Positions 5,725 to 13,381 of a DNA stretch of 13,381 bases are shown in pieces. Made by a program: the position numbers and the translations under genes. Numbering within the stretch: position 1 is the first letter of the stretch; every line of letters starts with the position of its first letter. Under the pieces are notes generated by a model that was given only the letters and a program-made list of their open reading frames with translations, did not search any database and had not been told where the DNA came from. Source of the stretch: Acidaminococcales bacterium (GTDB lineage: Bacteria; Bacillota; Negativicutes; Acidaminococcales; JAISLQ01); the NCBI GenBank assembly GCA_031275255.1, contig JAISPA010000193.1, positions 1 to 13,381 on the forward strand. Direction: 5' to 3'.

Positions 5725-6463
5725 TTATTTCTCCCAAATCGCCAAATTCGTACATAATAACGGCCAGGGCGGCGACAGCCGCCGTTTCCGTCCTCAGTAC
5801 GCGCGGGCCGAGGCTGGCGCGCTGTACGCCGGCCGCTTCCGCCGCCTTTATTTCCGCCGCGCTGAACCCGCCCTCCGGGCCGACAAGCAAAAGAACGCTG
5901 CTCGGGCGAGCCTCGGCGCCGCGCAAAATTTCACGCAGGCCCCGTTCGGTTTCGCCCTCATAAGCGATTATCCCCAAATCAAAGGGAAAGCAAGAGAGCG
6001 CCTCCGGCAAGGTCATCGGCGCGTAAACGCAAGGCAGGATGTCCCGCCGGCACTGTTTGCCTGCCGCCAAAACGACCTTTTGCCAGCGTTCCTGTTTCAG
6101 CCGCGCCCTGGCGGCGTCATAACGCGCGACGCTGCGTTCCAGCGCCAGCGGCGCTATGGCGGCCGCGCCCAGTTCCACGGCTTTTTGGCAGACAAAATCC
6201 ATCTTGTCGCCTTTGCCCAGTCCCTGCCCGAGGACAACCCTTAAAGCGGGCTCACGCCTTTGGGGCGTCAGCCGCGTCAGATTAAGGCTTACCTGCCCGC
6301 CCTCCAGGCTTTTTATTTCCGCTGCGGCCGTTTGCCCCAATTCGTCGGCCACGCACAGAACATCGCCCGGCTTCAGCCTGAGGACGTTTTTCACATGATG
6401 GGAATCGTCCGCCGACAGAAGCGGGGCGGCGGAGAGATTGCCTTTGATGAAAAATTTGCGCAT
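5717..6463 (-). CDS. rsmE: 16S rRNA (uracil1498-N3)-methyltransferase RsmE
   Basis: SPOUT-class enzyme that methylates U1498 of 16S rRNA in the decoding region, using S-adenosylmethionine. The N-terminal PUA-like domain begins MRKFFIKGNLS and includes HHVKNVLRLKPGD. The C-terminal knotted domain has LLVGPEGGFSAAEI and the loop LGPRVLRTETAAVAAL, the family's SAM-binding signature. The frame is open upstream to 6565, but that extension (MRTPKRRDSK...) overlaps prmA and is unlike RsmE; the ATG at 6461-6463 gives the usual length (248 aa) and has a G-rich site (GGGGGCG) upstream. It starts 16 bases after prmA and its last eight bases overlap mtaB. Confidence 0.95.
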   Translation of the reverse strand: MRKFFIKGNLSAAPLLSADDSHHVKNVLRLKPGDVLCVADELGQTAAAEIKSLEGGQVSLNLTRLTPQRREPALRVVLGQGLGKGDKMDFVCQKAVELGAAAIAPLALERSVARYDAARARLKQERWQKVVLAAGKQCRRDILPCVYAPMTLPEALSCFPFDLGIIAYEGETERGLREILRGAEARPSSVLLLVGPEGGFSAAEIKAAEAAGVQRASLGPRVLRTETAAVAALAVIMYEFGDLGEINA

Positions 6464-6479
6464 TACTATCGCCCCCGCC

Positions 6480-7412
6480 CTATTCTTTGCGCATAACCAA
6501 AAGCGCCCAGCCGCCTCTTTCCCTGCTTTCGGCCGTTTTGAGTCCCGCCGCTTCGGCGTCCGCAATTATTTCGTCCGTGCGCTCCGCAAGGATGCCGCCG
6601 GCCCAAAATATCCCGGCCGGCTTCAATTTTCGCGCGGCCGCCGGCAAAAGTTCTTTGATGGCGCCCGCCGTGATATTGGCGGCGATCACGTCCGCCCGGC
6701 CGTTGACAGGCGAGAGCAAATTCCCTTCCAGGACGGTTATTTTATCCGCAAGGGCGTTTAAGCGGACGTTTTCCCGGGCGGCGGCCACGGCCACCGGATC
6801 GGAATCGACGGCCGTTACCCGCCCGGCGCCCAGACGGGCGCACAGCAGGGAAAGTATCCCCGAACCGGTTCCCGCGTCAAAAACCGTCTGGCCGGGCCGT
6901 ATGATTTCCTCGAGTTTTTCCGCGCACAGGCGGGTAGTGTGATGCGCGCCCGTGCCAAAAGCCATGCCTGGGTCGATTTGCAGCACTAGGTCGCCGCCCT
7001 TGGCGGCATAGTCTTCCCAGGCTGGTTTTATCACTATCCTTTGGCCGATGCGGAAAGGGTGGAAATATTGTTTCCAGGAATTTTCCCAGTCCTCTTCCTT
7101 AACCCGGTGAAAGATGATTTTGCCCGCTATCGCGCCGGGTACTCTTTCCCCGACAAGCGAAAGGCGCTTGTCTAAAGCGGACAGCCTGTCTTTTATGCGC
7201 CCGTCGTCCGGCAAATAAGCCTTTATTATTGCCACACCGGTATCGGCGGTTTCTTTCAGGTCGGTACAATCCCAAGACCCGGATCTTATATAAAAATTAA
7301 GCTCGCGGGGATCCTCGATGACCGTCCCGCCCGCGCCGAACTCCATAAAAATATCAGCCACCGTTTCGGTGGCTGTATATACGGCAGATACAGCTACTTC
7401 CAGCCAATCCAT
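6480..7412 (-). CDS. prmA: Ribosomal protein L11 methyltransferase PrmA
   Basis: Cytoplasmic SAM-dependent enzyme that methylates ribosomal protein L11. The N-terminal substrate-recognition domain (MDWLEVAVSA...) leads to a conserved linker, WENSWKQYFHPFRIG (109-123). The catalytic Rossmann domain has DPGMAFGTGAHHTTRLC (147-163), motif I VFDAGTGSGILSL (177-189), acidic motif AVDSDPVAV (201-209) and the family's AANITAGAI (244-252). All expected landmarks are present and the length (310 aa) is typical. The ATG at 7410-7412 lies 23 bases after the dnaJ stop, with only a weak G-rich ribosome site. Its place behind dnaJ is the standard Firmicutes arrangement and makes it part of the heat-shock transcript. 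Confidence 0.96.
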   Translation of the reverse strand: MDWLEVAVSAVYTATETVADIFMEFGAGGTVIEDPRELNFYIRSGSWDCTDLKETADTGVAIIKAYLPDDGRIKDRLSALDKRLSLVGERVPGAIAGKIIFHRVKEEDWENSWKQYFHPFRIGQRIVIKPAWEDYAAKGGDLVLQIDPGMAFGTGAHHTTRLCAEKLEEIIRPGQTVFDAGTGSGILSLLCARLGAGRVTAVDSDPVAVAAARENVRLNALADKITVLEGNLLSPVNGRADVIAANITAGAIKELLPAAARKLKPAGIFWAGGILAERTDEIIADAEAAGLKTAESRERGGWALLVMRKE

Positions 7413-7435
7413 TGTATAAGTCTCACGCCCGCCGT

Positions 7436-8575
7436 TCAGCCGCCGAAAAGATTTTTCAGCAGTTTGGCGAACCCTTTTTCTTCCGGATTTATGTTGTCGC
7501 CGGTTTCGTCGGCGAAAGCTTTCAAAAGATTTTTTTGTTTGCCTGTGAGGTTTTTGGGCACGACTATTTTTACCTTTACCATCTGGTCGCCGCGGCTGCC
7601 GCCGCCGATTCCCTGCAGGCGCGGTATGCCTTTGCCTTTGAGGCGGAAAGTCGTATTGGGCTGAGTCCCTTCCGGCACCTTGAAGCTAACCTTGCCGTCA
7701 AGCGTCGGCACCTCAATTTCCGCGCCCAGCGTCGCCTGTACAATACTTATCGGCACTTCGCAAAATACCGTCTGCCCGTCGCGGGTAAACAGTTTGTGCG
7801 GAGCTATGGATAGATACACGTACAAGTCGCCGCTCGGCCGCCCGCGCAACCCGGCGTCGCCGCCGCCGCTGACCCTGAGCCGCGTCCCCTCGTCCACCCC
7901 GGCCGGTACGCGCACCTTGATCGCGGCCGTGTTGCGCACGCAGCCGGTACCGTTGCAAACCCGGCAGGGATCTTTGATGATCCTGCCTTCGCCCTGGCAT
8001 TTGGGGCAGGGACGGACGTTGACCATCCGCCCGAACATGGTGTTTTGCATGACCTTGATCTGCCCGGAGCCGTGGCACTCCGGACACACGTCCGCCGGTC
8101 CGCCGGAGGCGGAACCGCTGCCGTGACAATTGGAGCAGGGTTCGCTGCGTTTTATTTTGACTTCTTTCTCCACGCCGAAAGCGGCTTCCTCAAAACCGAC
8201 TTCAAGATTGAGCCGCAGATCGCCGCCCCGTTCCGCGGCGTTTGAGCGCTGGCCGCCGCCGCGCGCTCCGCCGAAGAACATGTCAAATATATCTTCCACC
8301 CCGCCGCCGGTAAACCCGCTGAAATCAAACCCGCCGCCGGCCCCCCCTCCCTCGAAGGCGGCGTGTCCAAACTGATCGTATTGGCGCCGCCTTTCCGGGT
8401 CGGAAAGCACCGCGTTGGCTTCGTTGACCTCTTTAAATTTTTCCGCCGCATCGGCGTTGTCTTTATTAACATCGGGGTGATATTGGCGAGCCAGTTTGCG
8501 GTAGGCTTTTTTGATTTCGTCGTCGGAAGCGCCGCGGGGAACGCCCAGCACTTCATAGTAATCTTTTTTGCTCAC
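7436..8575 (-). CDS. dnaJ: Chaperone DnaJ (Hsp40)
   Basis: Co-chaperone that delivers unfolded proteins to DnaK and stimulates its ATPase. The J domain (residues 1-70) has the essential HPD at 33-35. A Gly/Phe-rich linker spans about 75-115. The zinc region has four CxxCxGxG repeats (C147/C150, C164/C167, C190/C193, C204/C207), all complete, followed by the two substrate-binding beta domains and a dimerisation tail. This is a full type I DnaJ (379 aa). The start is GTG (8573-8575), and the ribosome site upstream (GGACGG or GTGTGACAGG) is poor. Together with the short gap after dnaK, this suggests lower expression than dnaK and reliance on translation of dnaK. The gene is under HrcA/CIRCE control through the operon promoter. 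Confidence 0.97.
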   Translation of the reverse strand: MSKKDYYEVLGVPRGASDDEIKKAYRKLARQYHPDVNKDNADAAEKFKEVNEANAVLSDPERRRQYDQFGHAAFEGGGAGGGFDFSGFTGGGVEDIFDMFFGGARGGGQRSNAAERGGDLRLNLEVGFEEAAFGVEKEVKIKRSEPCSNCHGSGSASGGPADVCPECHGSGQIKVMQNTMFGRMVNVRPCPKCQGEGRIIKDPCRVCNGTGCVRNTAAIKVRVPAGVDEGTRLRVSGGGDAGLRGRPSGDLYVYLSIAPHKLFTRDGQTVFCEVPISIVQATLGAEIEVPTLDGKVSFKVPEGTQPNTTFRLKGKGIPRLQGIGGGSRGDQMVKVKIVVPKNLTGKQKNLLKAFADETGDNINPEEKGFAKLLKNLFGG

Positions 8576-8594
8576 CTGTCACACCGTCCAAAAC

Positions 8595-10427
8595 TCAATT
8601 GTCTTTTTTGTCGTCAACTACCTCGGCGTCAACAACGTTGTCGCCGGATTTTTCCGCCGCCTGCTCCGCGCCGGCGCCCGCCGCGCCTGCCGCTTCCGTC
8701 TGCTTGTACAGGGCGGCGGACAGTTCATAAAGCGGTTTGGTCAAAGCCTCGGTATCGGCTTTGATTTTTTCCAAATCCTGGCCTTTTAAGGTTTCCTTCA
8801 AAGTTTCAACTGCCGCGTTCACCTTGCCGATAAGCTCGTCCTCGCCTTTGCCGGCCATATCTTTGGCGGTCTTTTCCGCCTGATAGATGAGCGAATCAGC
8901 CTGATTGCGGATTTCCACCTCTTCTTTGCGTTTTTTGTCTTCGGCGGCGTGCGCCTCGGCCTCCTTGACCATGCGGTCGATCTCGTCCTTTTTAAGGCCG
9001 CTGGAGGAGGTAATGGTGATCTTTTGCTCTTTGCCTGTGCCCAGGTCTTTGGCTTTGACGTTGACTATGCCGTTGGCGTCTATGTCAAACTCCACTTCGA
9101 TCTTGGGCACTCCGCGCGGTGCGGGCGGGATGCCGGACAATTCAAAGCGCCCCAGCGTTTTGTTGTCGGCGGCAAATTCGCGTTCCCCTTGCAGCACGTG
9201 TATATCAACCGACGGCTGATTGTCGGAAGCCGTTGAGTACACCTGTTTGCTGGAAGTCGGGATGGTGGTGTTGCGTTCAATGATCTTGCTGAATACGCCG
9301 CCAAGTACTTCTATACCCAAAGAAAGCGGCGTTACGTCCAAAAGCAGCACGTCTTTTACCTCGCCCGCCAGCACGCCCGCCTGAATAGCCGCGCCGACGG
9401 CTACGCACTCATCAGGGTTGACTCCGCGGTGCGGCTCTTTGCCGATGAATTTTTTGACCGCTTCCTGCACGGCCGGAATGCGGATGGAACCGCCGACCAG
9501 TATGACTTTGTTGATGTCGGACGGTTTCAGCCCCGCGTCGCTTAGGGCCTGCCGGGTCGGACCCATGGTTTTTTCCACAAGGTCGGCCGTCATTTCGTCA
9601 AATTTGGCGCGGCTTAGATTCATATCGAGATGTTTGGGCCCGCTGGCGTCGGCCGTGATAAAAGGCAGGTTTATATTGGTGGTCAAAACGCCGGAAAGCT
9701 CTATTTTTGCTTTTTCCGCCGCCTCTTTCAGCCGCTGCATGGCCATCCGGTCATTGGAGAGGTCTATGCCGCTGTCTTTTTTAAATTCCGCGACAAGCCA
9801 GTTCATCACCCGTTCGTCAAAATCGTCGCCGCCCAGGCGGTTGTTGCCGCTGGTCGCCTTGACTTCAAACACGCCGTCACCCAGCGCCAGTATGGAAACG
9901 TCAAACGTCCCGCCGCCCAGGTCGAACACCAGTATGGTATGGTCGTCGCTTTTGTCTATGCCGTAAGCCAAGGCGGCCGCAGTAGGCTCGTTGATAATCC
10001 TGAGCACGTCCAGGCCAGCGATGCGCCCGGCGTCTTTGGTGGCCTGACGCTGGCTGTCGGTGAAATAAGCCGGCACGGTTATGACCGCCTGCTTTACGCC
10101 CTCGCCCAAATATTTTTCCGCGTCTTCTTTAAGTTTTTGCAGGATCATCGCGGATATTTCCTGCGGCGAATATTCTTTGCCGTCAATTGCTACCTTGTGG
10201 TCGGTACCCATTTGCCGCTTGATGGAACTTATGGTGCGGTCAGGATTGGAAACCGCCTGCCTTTTGGCCAATTGGCCGACCAGCCGCTCGCCGGCCTTGG
10301 AAAAACCCACCACCGACGGCGTGAGCCGGCTGCCTTCGGGATTGGGAATAACCGTCGGCTCCCCGCCTTCCATAACGGCGACAACCGAATTTGTCGTACC
10401 TAAATCTATTCCTATTACTTTAGCCAT
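8595..10427 (-). CDS. dnaK: Chaperone DnaK (Hsp70)
   Basis: ATP-driven folding chaperone, 610 aa. The nucleotide-binding domain starts [14 protein letters not shown] (signature 1, residues 6-13) and has [12 protein letters not shown] (168-178, signature 2). The linker [15 protein letters not shown] (359-373) leads to the substrate-binding domain, then a helical lid and the tail [10 protein letters not shown]. It lacks the N-terminal insertion of proteobacterial DnaK, as Firmicutes proteins do. Oddity: signature 3 reads [14 protein letters not shown], with isoleucine at 315 where Thr or Ser is expected. The ATG has AAGGAGG at good spacing and sits 21 bases after grpE, consistent with the highest translation in the operon. 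Confidence 0.98.
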   Translation of the reverse strand: MAKVIGIDLGTTNSVVAVMEGGEPTVIPNPEGSRLTPSVVGFSKAGERLVGQLAKRQAVSNPDRTISSIKRQMGTDHKVAIDGKEYSPQEISAMILQKLKEDAEKYLGEGVKQAVITVPAYFTDSQRQATKDAGRIAGLDVLRIINEPTAAALAYGIDKSDDHTILVFDLGGGTFDVSILALGDGVFEVKATSGNNRLGGDDFDERVMNWLVAEFKKDSGIDLSNDRMAMQRLKEAAEKAKIELSGVLTTNINLPFITADASGPKHLDMNLSRAKFDEMTADLVEKTMGPTRQALSDAGLKPSDINKVILVGGSIRIPAVQEAVKKFIGKEPHRGVNPDECVAVGAAIQAGVLAGEVKDVLLLDVTPLSLGIEVLGGVFSKIIERNTTIPTSSKQVYSTASDNQPSVDIHVLQGEREFAADNKTLGRFELSGIPPAPRGVPKIEVEFDIDANGIVNVKAKDLGTGKEQKITITSSSGLKKDEIDRMVKEAEAHAAEDKKRKEEVEIRNQADSLIYQAEKTAKDMAGKGEDELIGKVNAAVETLKETLKGQDLEKIKADTEALTKPLYELSAALYKQTEAAGAAGAGAEQAAEKSGDNVVDAEVVDDKKDN

Positions 10428-10448
10428 AATAAAAAAGCCTCCTTGAAA

Positions 10449-11009
10449 TTATGAATTGTTTACAACTCTTACTTTACTGTGCCTTATCACCCTATCTTTA
10501 AGTTTATACCCTTCTTCAAACACGCAGTCGATCTGCCCGTCCGGCAGCCCGGGATTCTGGCTGTTCATCACCGCTTCATGCAAATCCGGCGAAAACATCT
10601 CGCCTGCAGCCGCTATCTTTTCAACTCCGGCGTCCGTCAAACTTTTTTCCATTTGCCGGCAAATAAGCTCCAGACCTCTTTTTAAACTTTCCACGCCTTC
10701 TGTTTCGCCGGCAGTCAAAGCACGCTCCAAACTGTCCATTACCGGCAGAAATCCGCCGATCAGCCGCGCGCTGACAAACAGCGACAACTGTTCCGCTTCC
10801 GCCCGGCTGCGCCGCCGGAAATTATCGAAATCGGCCTGCAGCCGCTTTAGCCTCGCCGTCAGATCCTCCAATTGATTGTCCTTTGGCGCTTCCGGCTCGG
10901 CGGCGTCACCTTCCGCGTCCGCCGCGGGCGATTCGGGTAAATCCGGCCGTTCCGCGGCCGTTTCCTGATTCTCCGGCGCCTGTTCGCCTTTTAATATCTT
11001 ATCTGTCAT
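10449..11009 (-). CDS. grpE: Nucleotide exchange factor GrpE
   Basis: Dimeric cofactor that releases ADP from DnaK. An acidic, low-complexity N-terminus (about residues 1-48, rich in Glu, Ala and Pro) precedes a long coiled coil containing LKRLQADFDNFRRRS. The C-terminal beta domain has GVEKIAAAGEMFSPDLHEAV and the conserved ending VFEEGYKLKDRVIRHSKVRVV. The length (186 aa) is normal. AAAGGG lies upstream of the ATG, 17 bases after the hrcA stop. GrpE of this kind often serves as the thermosensor of the DnaK cycle; that is known of the family and not visible here. Confidence 0.97.
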   Translation of the reverse strand: MTDKILKGEQAPENQETAAERPDLPESPAADAEGDAAEPEAPKDNQLEDLTARLKRLQADFDNFRRRSRAEAEQLSLFVSARLIGGFLPVMDSLERALTAGETEGVESLKRGLELICRQMEKSLTDAGVEKIAAAGEMFSPDLHEAVMNSQNPGLPDGQIDCVFEEGYKLKDRVIRHSKVRVVNNS

Positions 11010-11026
11010 TTTTTCACCCTTTTCTG

Positions 11027-12070
11027 TCAGGAATCATTTATATCGTTGATGCTGGAAAGGATCGCCTGCAAATATTTGTGCAGATAGTCCATAACCGAAA
11101 TAACCTTGCCGTATTTCATCCGCGTAGGGCCGAGCACGGCAAACGTGCCGACAATTTGCCCGTTAAGCCGGTAGGTCGCCTGTACCATGCTGCAATTTTG
11201 TATGCCGCTGAATTTGTTTTCCGAACCGATGGTGATCTGCATCCCCGATTCTTCGCCGACGCTCAGGATATCTTTTATCAGCCCGTCTTCTTCCAGCATA
11301 GCCAAAATTTCCTTTATCTTGCCGATGTCTTTAAACTCCGGCTGGTTGAAAATGTTGGCGGTGCCGCCGAGAAAAACCTTGTCGGTTTTTTTCTGCAACT
11401 GCAGGGAACTGAGAGCGTCAAACAAATACTTGGACAAAAATGTATTGTCAAAGATATTCCGGCATATATCGTCGAGTTTTTCCCGCTTGATCGCGTTGAG
11501 CGGCGTACCGGAGAGATTTTTGTTTATGATCTGGGCGATATGCTCAAAATCTTCAAGCGCCGCGCCGTCCGGCAGATTGATGACGACGTTTTCGGCCACG
11601 CCGTCGTCGGTAACCAGCACAAGGATGATGCGGCAGGCGTCAAGCGGCAGGAAACGGATATACTTAAACAACTGGCAAGACTTTTCTTCCCGGGTACGCA
11701 CTATGGAAATGTTCTTGCTGATCCGCGAGAGTATCTTGGCCGTCGTGCGAAAAACCTCGTCAAGTTTTTGGGCCTTAAACCTTAACCAGCTTTGGATCAG
11801 CGCGATCTCGCGTTCGGTGATCTTTTCGGGCGAGAGCAGATAATCGACGTACAGACGGTATCCGAGGGCCGACGGCACCCGCCCGGCGGAAGTGTGCGGC
11901 TGTTCGAGATAGCCCATGTCTTCAAGGTCGGACATCTCGTTCCTGATGGTCGCCGAGGAAAGCCCCAGCTCGTGCTTGCGCGATATGATGCGCGAGCCGA
12001 CCGGTTCGGCGGTCGAGATGTATTCCTCTATAATCAGTTGTAATATTCGCCTTTTTCTGTCATTGAGCAT
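11027..12070 (-). CDS. hrcA: Heat-inducible transcription repressor HrcA
   Basis: Repressor of class I heat-shock genes; it binds CIRCE and is kept active by GroEL in known systems. The N-terminal winged helix reads MLNDRKRRILQLIIEEYIST then AEPVGSRIISRKHELGLSSATIRNEMSDLEDMGYLEQPHTSAGRVPS, a near-textbook HrcA start. The GAF-like middle domain and the C-terminus (TYRLNGQIVGTFAVLGPTRMKYGKVISVMDYL) are intact over 347 aa. It is the first gene of the operon and lies just downstream of the CIRCE element, so it represses its own synthesis along with grpE-dnaK-dnaJ. The ribosome site before the ATG is modest (AAAGG, about nine bases away); a better GAGGAG lies too far upstream to serve this start. 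Confidence 0.98.
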   Translation of the reverse strand: MLNDRKRRILQLIIEEYISTAEPVGSRIISRKHELGLSSATIRNEMSDLEDMGYLEQPHTSAGRVPSALGYRLYVDYLLSPEKITEREIALIQSWLRFKAQKLDEVFRTTAKILSRISKNISIVRTREEKSCQLFKYIRFLPLDACRIILVLVTDDGVAENVVINLPDGAALEDFEHIAQIINKNLSGTPLNAIKREKLDDICRNIFDNTFLSKYLFDALSSLQLQKKTDKVFLGGTANIFNQPEFKDIGKIKEILAMLEEDGLIKDILSVGEESGMQITIGSENKFSGIQNCSMVQATYRLNGQIVGTFAVLGPTRMKYGKVISVMDYLHKYLQAILSSINDINDS

Positions 12071-12104
12071 AACCGCTGCCTTTGTAGGCTGATCTCCTCT
12101 TTTG

Positions 12105-12131
12105 TTAGCACTCTCATCGATAGAGTGCTAA
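12105..12131 (-). promoter_or_regulatory. CIRCE operator (HrcA binding site)
   Basis: TTAGCACTC, nine bases, GAGTGCTAA: a perfect match to the CIRCE consensus in both arms and spacing. It begins about ten bases beyond the -10 box, so it covers the transcription start and early leader, and is 34 bases upstream of the hrcA ATG. HrcA bound here would block the whole operon. In the leader RNA the same palindrome can form a 9-bp hairpin. Confidence 0.98.
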
Positions 12132-12141
12132 TCACACTCTA

Positions 12142-12170
12142 ACAATAACATCGTTAAAGCAAACTGTCAA
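12142..12170 (-). promoter_or_regulatory. Sigma-A-type promoter of the hrcA operon
   Basis: On the minus strand TTGACA (12165-12170) and TATTGT (12142-12147) are separated by exactly 17 bases. The -35 is a perfect consensus; the -10 differs at positions 4 (T for A) and 5 (G for A). Transcription would start near 12135, beside the CIRCE element. The -35 is only nine bases from the hemW stop. No terminator separates hemW from this promoter, so read-through from lepA-hemW is possible. Confidence 0.85.
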
Positions 12171-12178
12171 TAGTTTAC

Positions 12179-13306
12179 TCACAAAAAAGGTAAAAAAGTC
12201 AAAAAAACCTGATTGCCGAATTTCATCCCGGTTTCGGTCAGGGCTATCCGGGCGCCTGCCGTCAACAAACCTTTGCGGGCGTTTTCTGCAAGCACGCCGC
12301 CGTACACTTCATAAATATCGCGGCCAAACAGCAGGCGGAAATCCTCCGGGTCTATCCCGTCCGTTTGCCGCAGACCCATAAAGACAAATTCCGCCATGGC
12401 GTCGGCGGCGCCGATCTCCTCGCGCGCCGGCGCGCCGGAATTTATGTATTCCGGCACTGACGGCGCGTTGGTTATCCGCCTTTGGCCGTCAAAAGACGCG
12501 GCGGCGGCGCCGAAACCGCGGTACGGCCTGTATTGCCAGTATAAAAGGTTGTGCCGGCATTCGTAGCCCGGACGGGCGTAGTTTGATATTTCATAGCGGC
12601 GGTAGCCCCGGCGCGGCAGATAGCTTGTTACCCATTCATACATGACCGCTTCCGTTTCTTCTTCCGGCAGGGACACTTCCCCGCAAGAGAGCATTTTCGC
12701 CAGGGCGGTTCCTTCCCCGACGGTCAGGCCGTAGACGGATATATGCTCCGGGGCAAGTTCCGCCGCCAGCGACACGCTCTCTTGCAAATCTTTCAGCGTT
12801 TGCCCGGGCAACCCGTACATGAGATCAACGCCGACGTTTTTCCAGCCGGACTCCCGTGCGCTTTTTACCGCAGCCAAGGCGTCGGCCGCCGAATGTACGC
12901 GCCCGCTCACCTTCAGCAGCCGATCGGAAAAACTCTGCACACCTATGCTCAAACGGTTAAAGCCCATGTTGCGCAGTTTAAGGAGGGCGGCGCAATCTAC
13001 CGTACCCGGGTTGGCCTCTATGGTACGTTCCCGCGCGCTTTCCCAAAGCCCTTTCGCGGCCAGCGCCTCAATCATTTTGCCGATCTCCGCCGCCGGCAGA
13101 AGGGTCGGCGTGCCGCCGCCGAAAAAAACCGTAACGGTTGAAGAAAAGCCGGCCGTCTCCGAGGCTATTTCCGCGCAAAGGGCGTCGGTATAAACGCTGG
13201 ACAAACTGTCTGCCAGCCCGGCGTAGGACGGGAAGTCGCAATAATGGCATTTTCGGCGGCAAAACGGTATGTGGATGTATATGCCGGCAAAAGCCCTTTC
13301 GTTCAT
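12179..13306 (-). CDS. hemW: Radical SAM heme chaperone HemW
   Basis: Heme-binding protein that delivers heme to membrane enzymes; often misnamed oxygen-independent coproporphyrinogen oxidase. It opens with IYIHIPFCRRKCHYCDFPSY, where C16, C20 and C23 form the CX3CX2C cluster motif. The residue two after the last cysteine is Phe; HemN has a fourth Cys here, so HemW is the better call. FFGGGTPTLLP (61-71) is the SAM-binding glycine motif, with RLSIGVQSF and VDLMYGLPGQT further on and a C-terminal HemN-like domain (375 aa, normal length). The ATG is four bases after the lepA stop with no clear ribosome site, so it is probably translated by coupling to lepA. The last codons overlap A-tracts next to the hrcA promoter. 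Confidence 0.95.
   Translation of the reverse strand: MNERAFAGIYIHIPFCRRKCHYCDFPSYAGLADSLSSVYTDALCAEIASETAGFSSTVTVFFGGGTPTLLPAAEIGKMIEALAAKGLWESARERTIEANPGTVDCAALLKLRNMGFNRLSIGVQSFSDRLLKVSGRVHSAADALAAVKSARESGWKNVGVDLMYGLPGQTLKDLQESVSLAAELAPEHISVYGLTVGEGTALAKMLSCGEVSLPEEETEAVMYEWVTSYLPRRGYRRYEISNYARPGYECRHNLLYWQYRPYRGFGAAAASFDGQRRITNAPSVPEYINSGAPAREEIGAADAMAEFVFMGLRQTDGIDPEDFRLLFGRDIYEVYGGVLAENARKGLLTAGARIALTETGMKFGNQVFLTFLPFL
12183..12207 (-). promoter_or_regulatory. Phased A-tracts, possible UP element, inside the hemW 3' end
   Basis: Three runs of six, six and seven A (plus strand) lie with centres 9 to 9.5 bases apart, starting 13 bases upstream of the -35 box. They encode the hydrophobic HemW tail QVFLTFLPFL. 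The position and near-helical spacing fit a curved, UP-type promoter enhancer. This is an inference from position and composition only. Confidence 0.4.
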
Positions 13307-13310
13307 GGAT

Positions 13311-13381
13311 TCAGTCCATTTTCAAGATCGCCATGAAAGCCTCCTGCGGCAGTTCAACGCTGCCCACCTGTTTCATGCGCT
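13311..13381 (-). CDS. lepA: Elongation factor 4 LepA (extreme C-terminus, cut by window edge)
   Basis: The last 22 codons are present, reading RMKQVGSVELPQEAFMAILK and then MD before TGA. This is the conserved C-terminal tail of the ribosome back-translocating GTPase LepA (E. coli RMKQIGNVELPQEAFLAIL). The rest lies beyond the right edge. lepA directly upstream of hemW and hrcA is the usual Firmicutes order. The call rests on this short tail plus the context. Confidence 0.9.
   Translation of the reverse strand, partial: RMKQVGSVELPQEAFMAILKMD

Noticed and set aside
6464..6565. 34-codon upstream extension of rsmE
   Set aside because: Overlaps prmA and reads a basic, non-family sequence; the ATG at 6461-6463 has a ribosome site and gives the normal RsmE N-terminus.
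8576..8594. Internal promoter or second CIRCE before dnaJ
   Set aside because: The gap is only 19 bases, with no operator or promoter boxes.
9630..10403. A 257-codon open frame on the plus strand opposite dnaK
   Set aside because: Antisense shadow produced by GC-rich codon use; no ribosome site or recognisable domain.

Overview
The window reads almost entirely from the minus strand and looks like chromosome of an anaerobic member of the Firmicutes (Bacillota). The order lepA-hemW-hrcA-grpE-dnaK-dnaJ-prmA-rsmE-mtaB is the classic Firmicutes arrangement, as in Bacillus subtilis. The hrcA promoter carries a perfect CIRCE operator, and DnaK is of the short type that lacks the N-terminal insertion of proteobacterial DnaK. 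An Rnf cluster in the order C-D-G-E points to an anaerobe that exchanges electrons between ferredoxin and NAD. A clostridial or Negativicutes host is my inference; the sequence does not prove it.

Right half (13381 to 4393, minus strand): the 3' end of lepA, then hemW, then a sigma-A-type promoter with CIRCE that drives hrcA-grpE-dnaK-dnaJ-prmA-rsmE-mtaB. Gaps are 16 to 23 bases, and rsmE and mtaB overlap by 8. HrcA represses the operon through CIRCE. GrpE, DnaK and DnaJ form the Hsp70 folding cycle. PrmA methylates ribosomal protein L11, RsmE methylates 16S rRNA, and MtaB thiomethylates tRNA, so the operon joins protein folding to translation maintenance. Two tandem terminator-like hairpins lie 240 to 350 bases beyond mtaB.

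Middle (3259 to 4392, about 1.1 kb): no intact gene. It holds a decayed IS200-type TnpA fragment (plus strand), the terminator hairpins, four copies of a roughly 24-base repeat core (two of them the arms of a 161-bp MITE-like inverted repeat just upstream of rnfC), an AT-rich stretch with two bulged palindromes, and one hairpin that resembles a lone type I-E CRISPR repeat. This is the least explained part of the window.

Left part (3258 to 1, minus strand): rnfC, rnfD, rnfG and the start of rnfE, tightly overlapped. Together they encode part of the membrane ferredoxin:NAD+ oxidoreductase that pumps Na+ or H+. rnfC is broken by a one-base deletion inside the conserved NGAECEP motif, which is either a real lesion or a sequencing error.

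I found no gene set that looks like a new system. The observations that merit follow-up are the rnfC frameshift, the repeat family between the two operons, and a substitution at a signature position of DnaK (I315).
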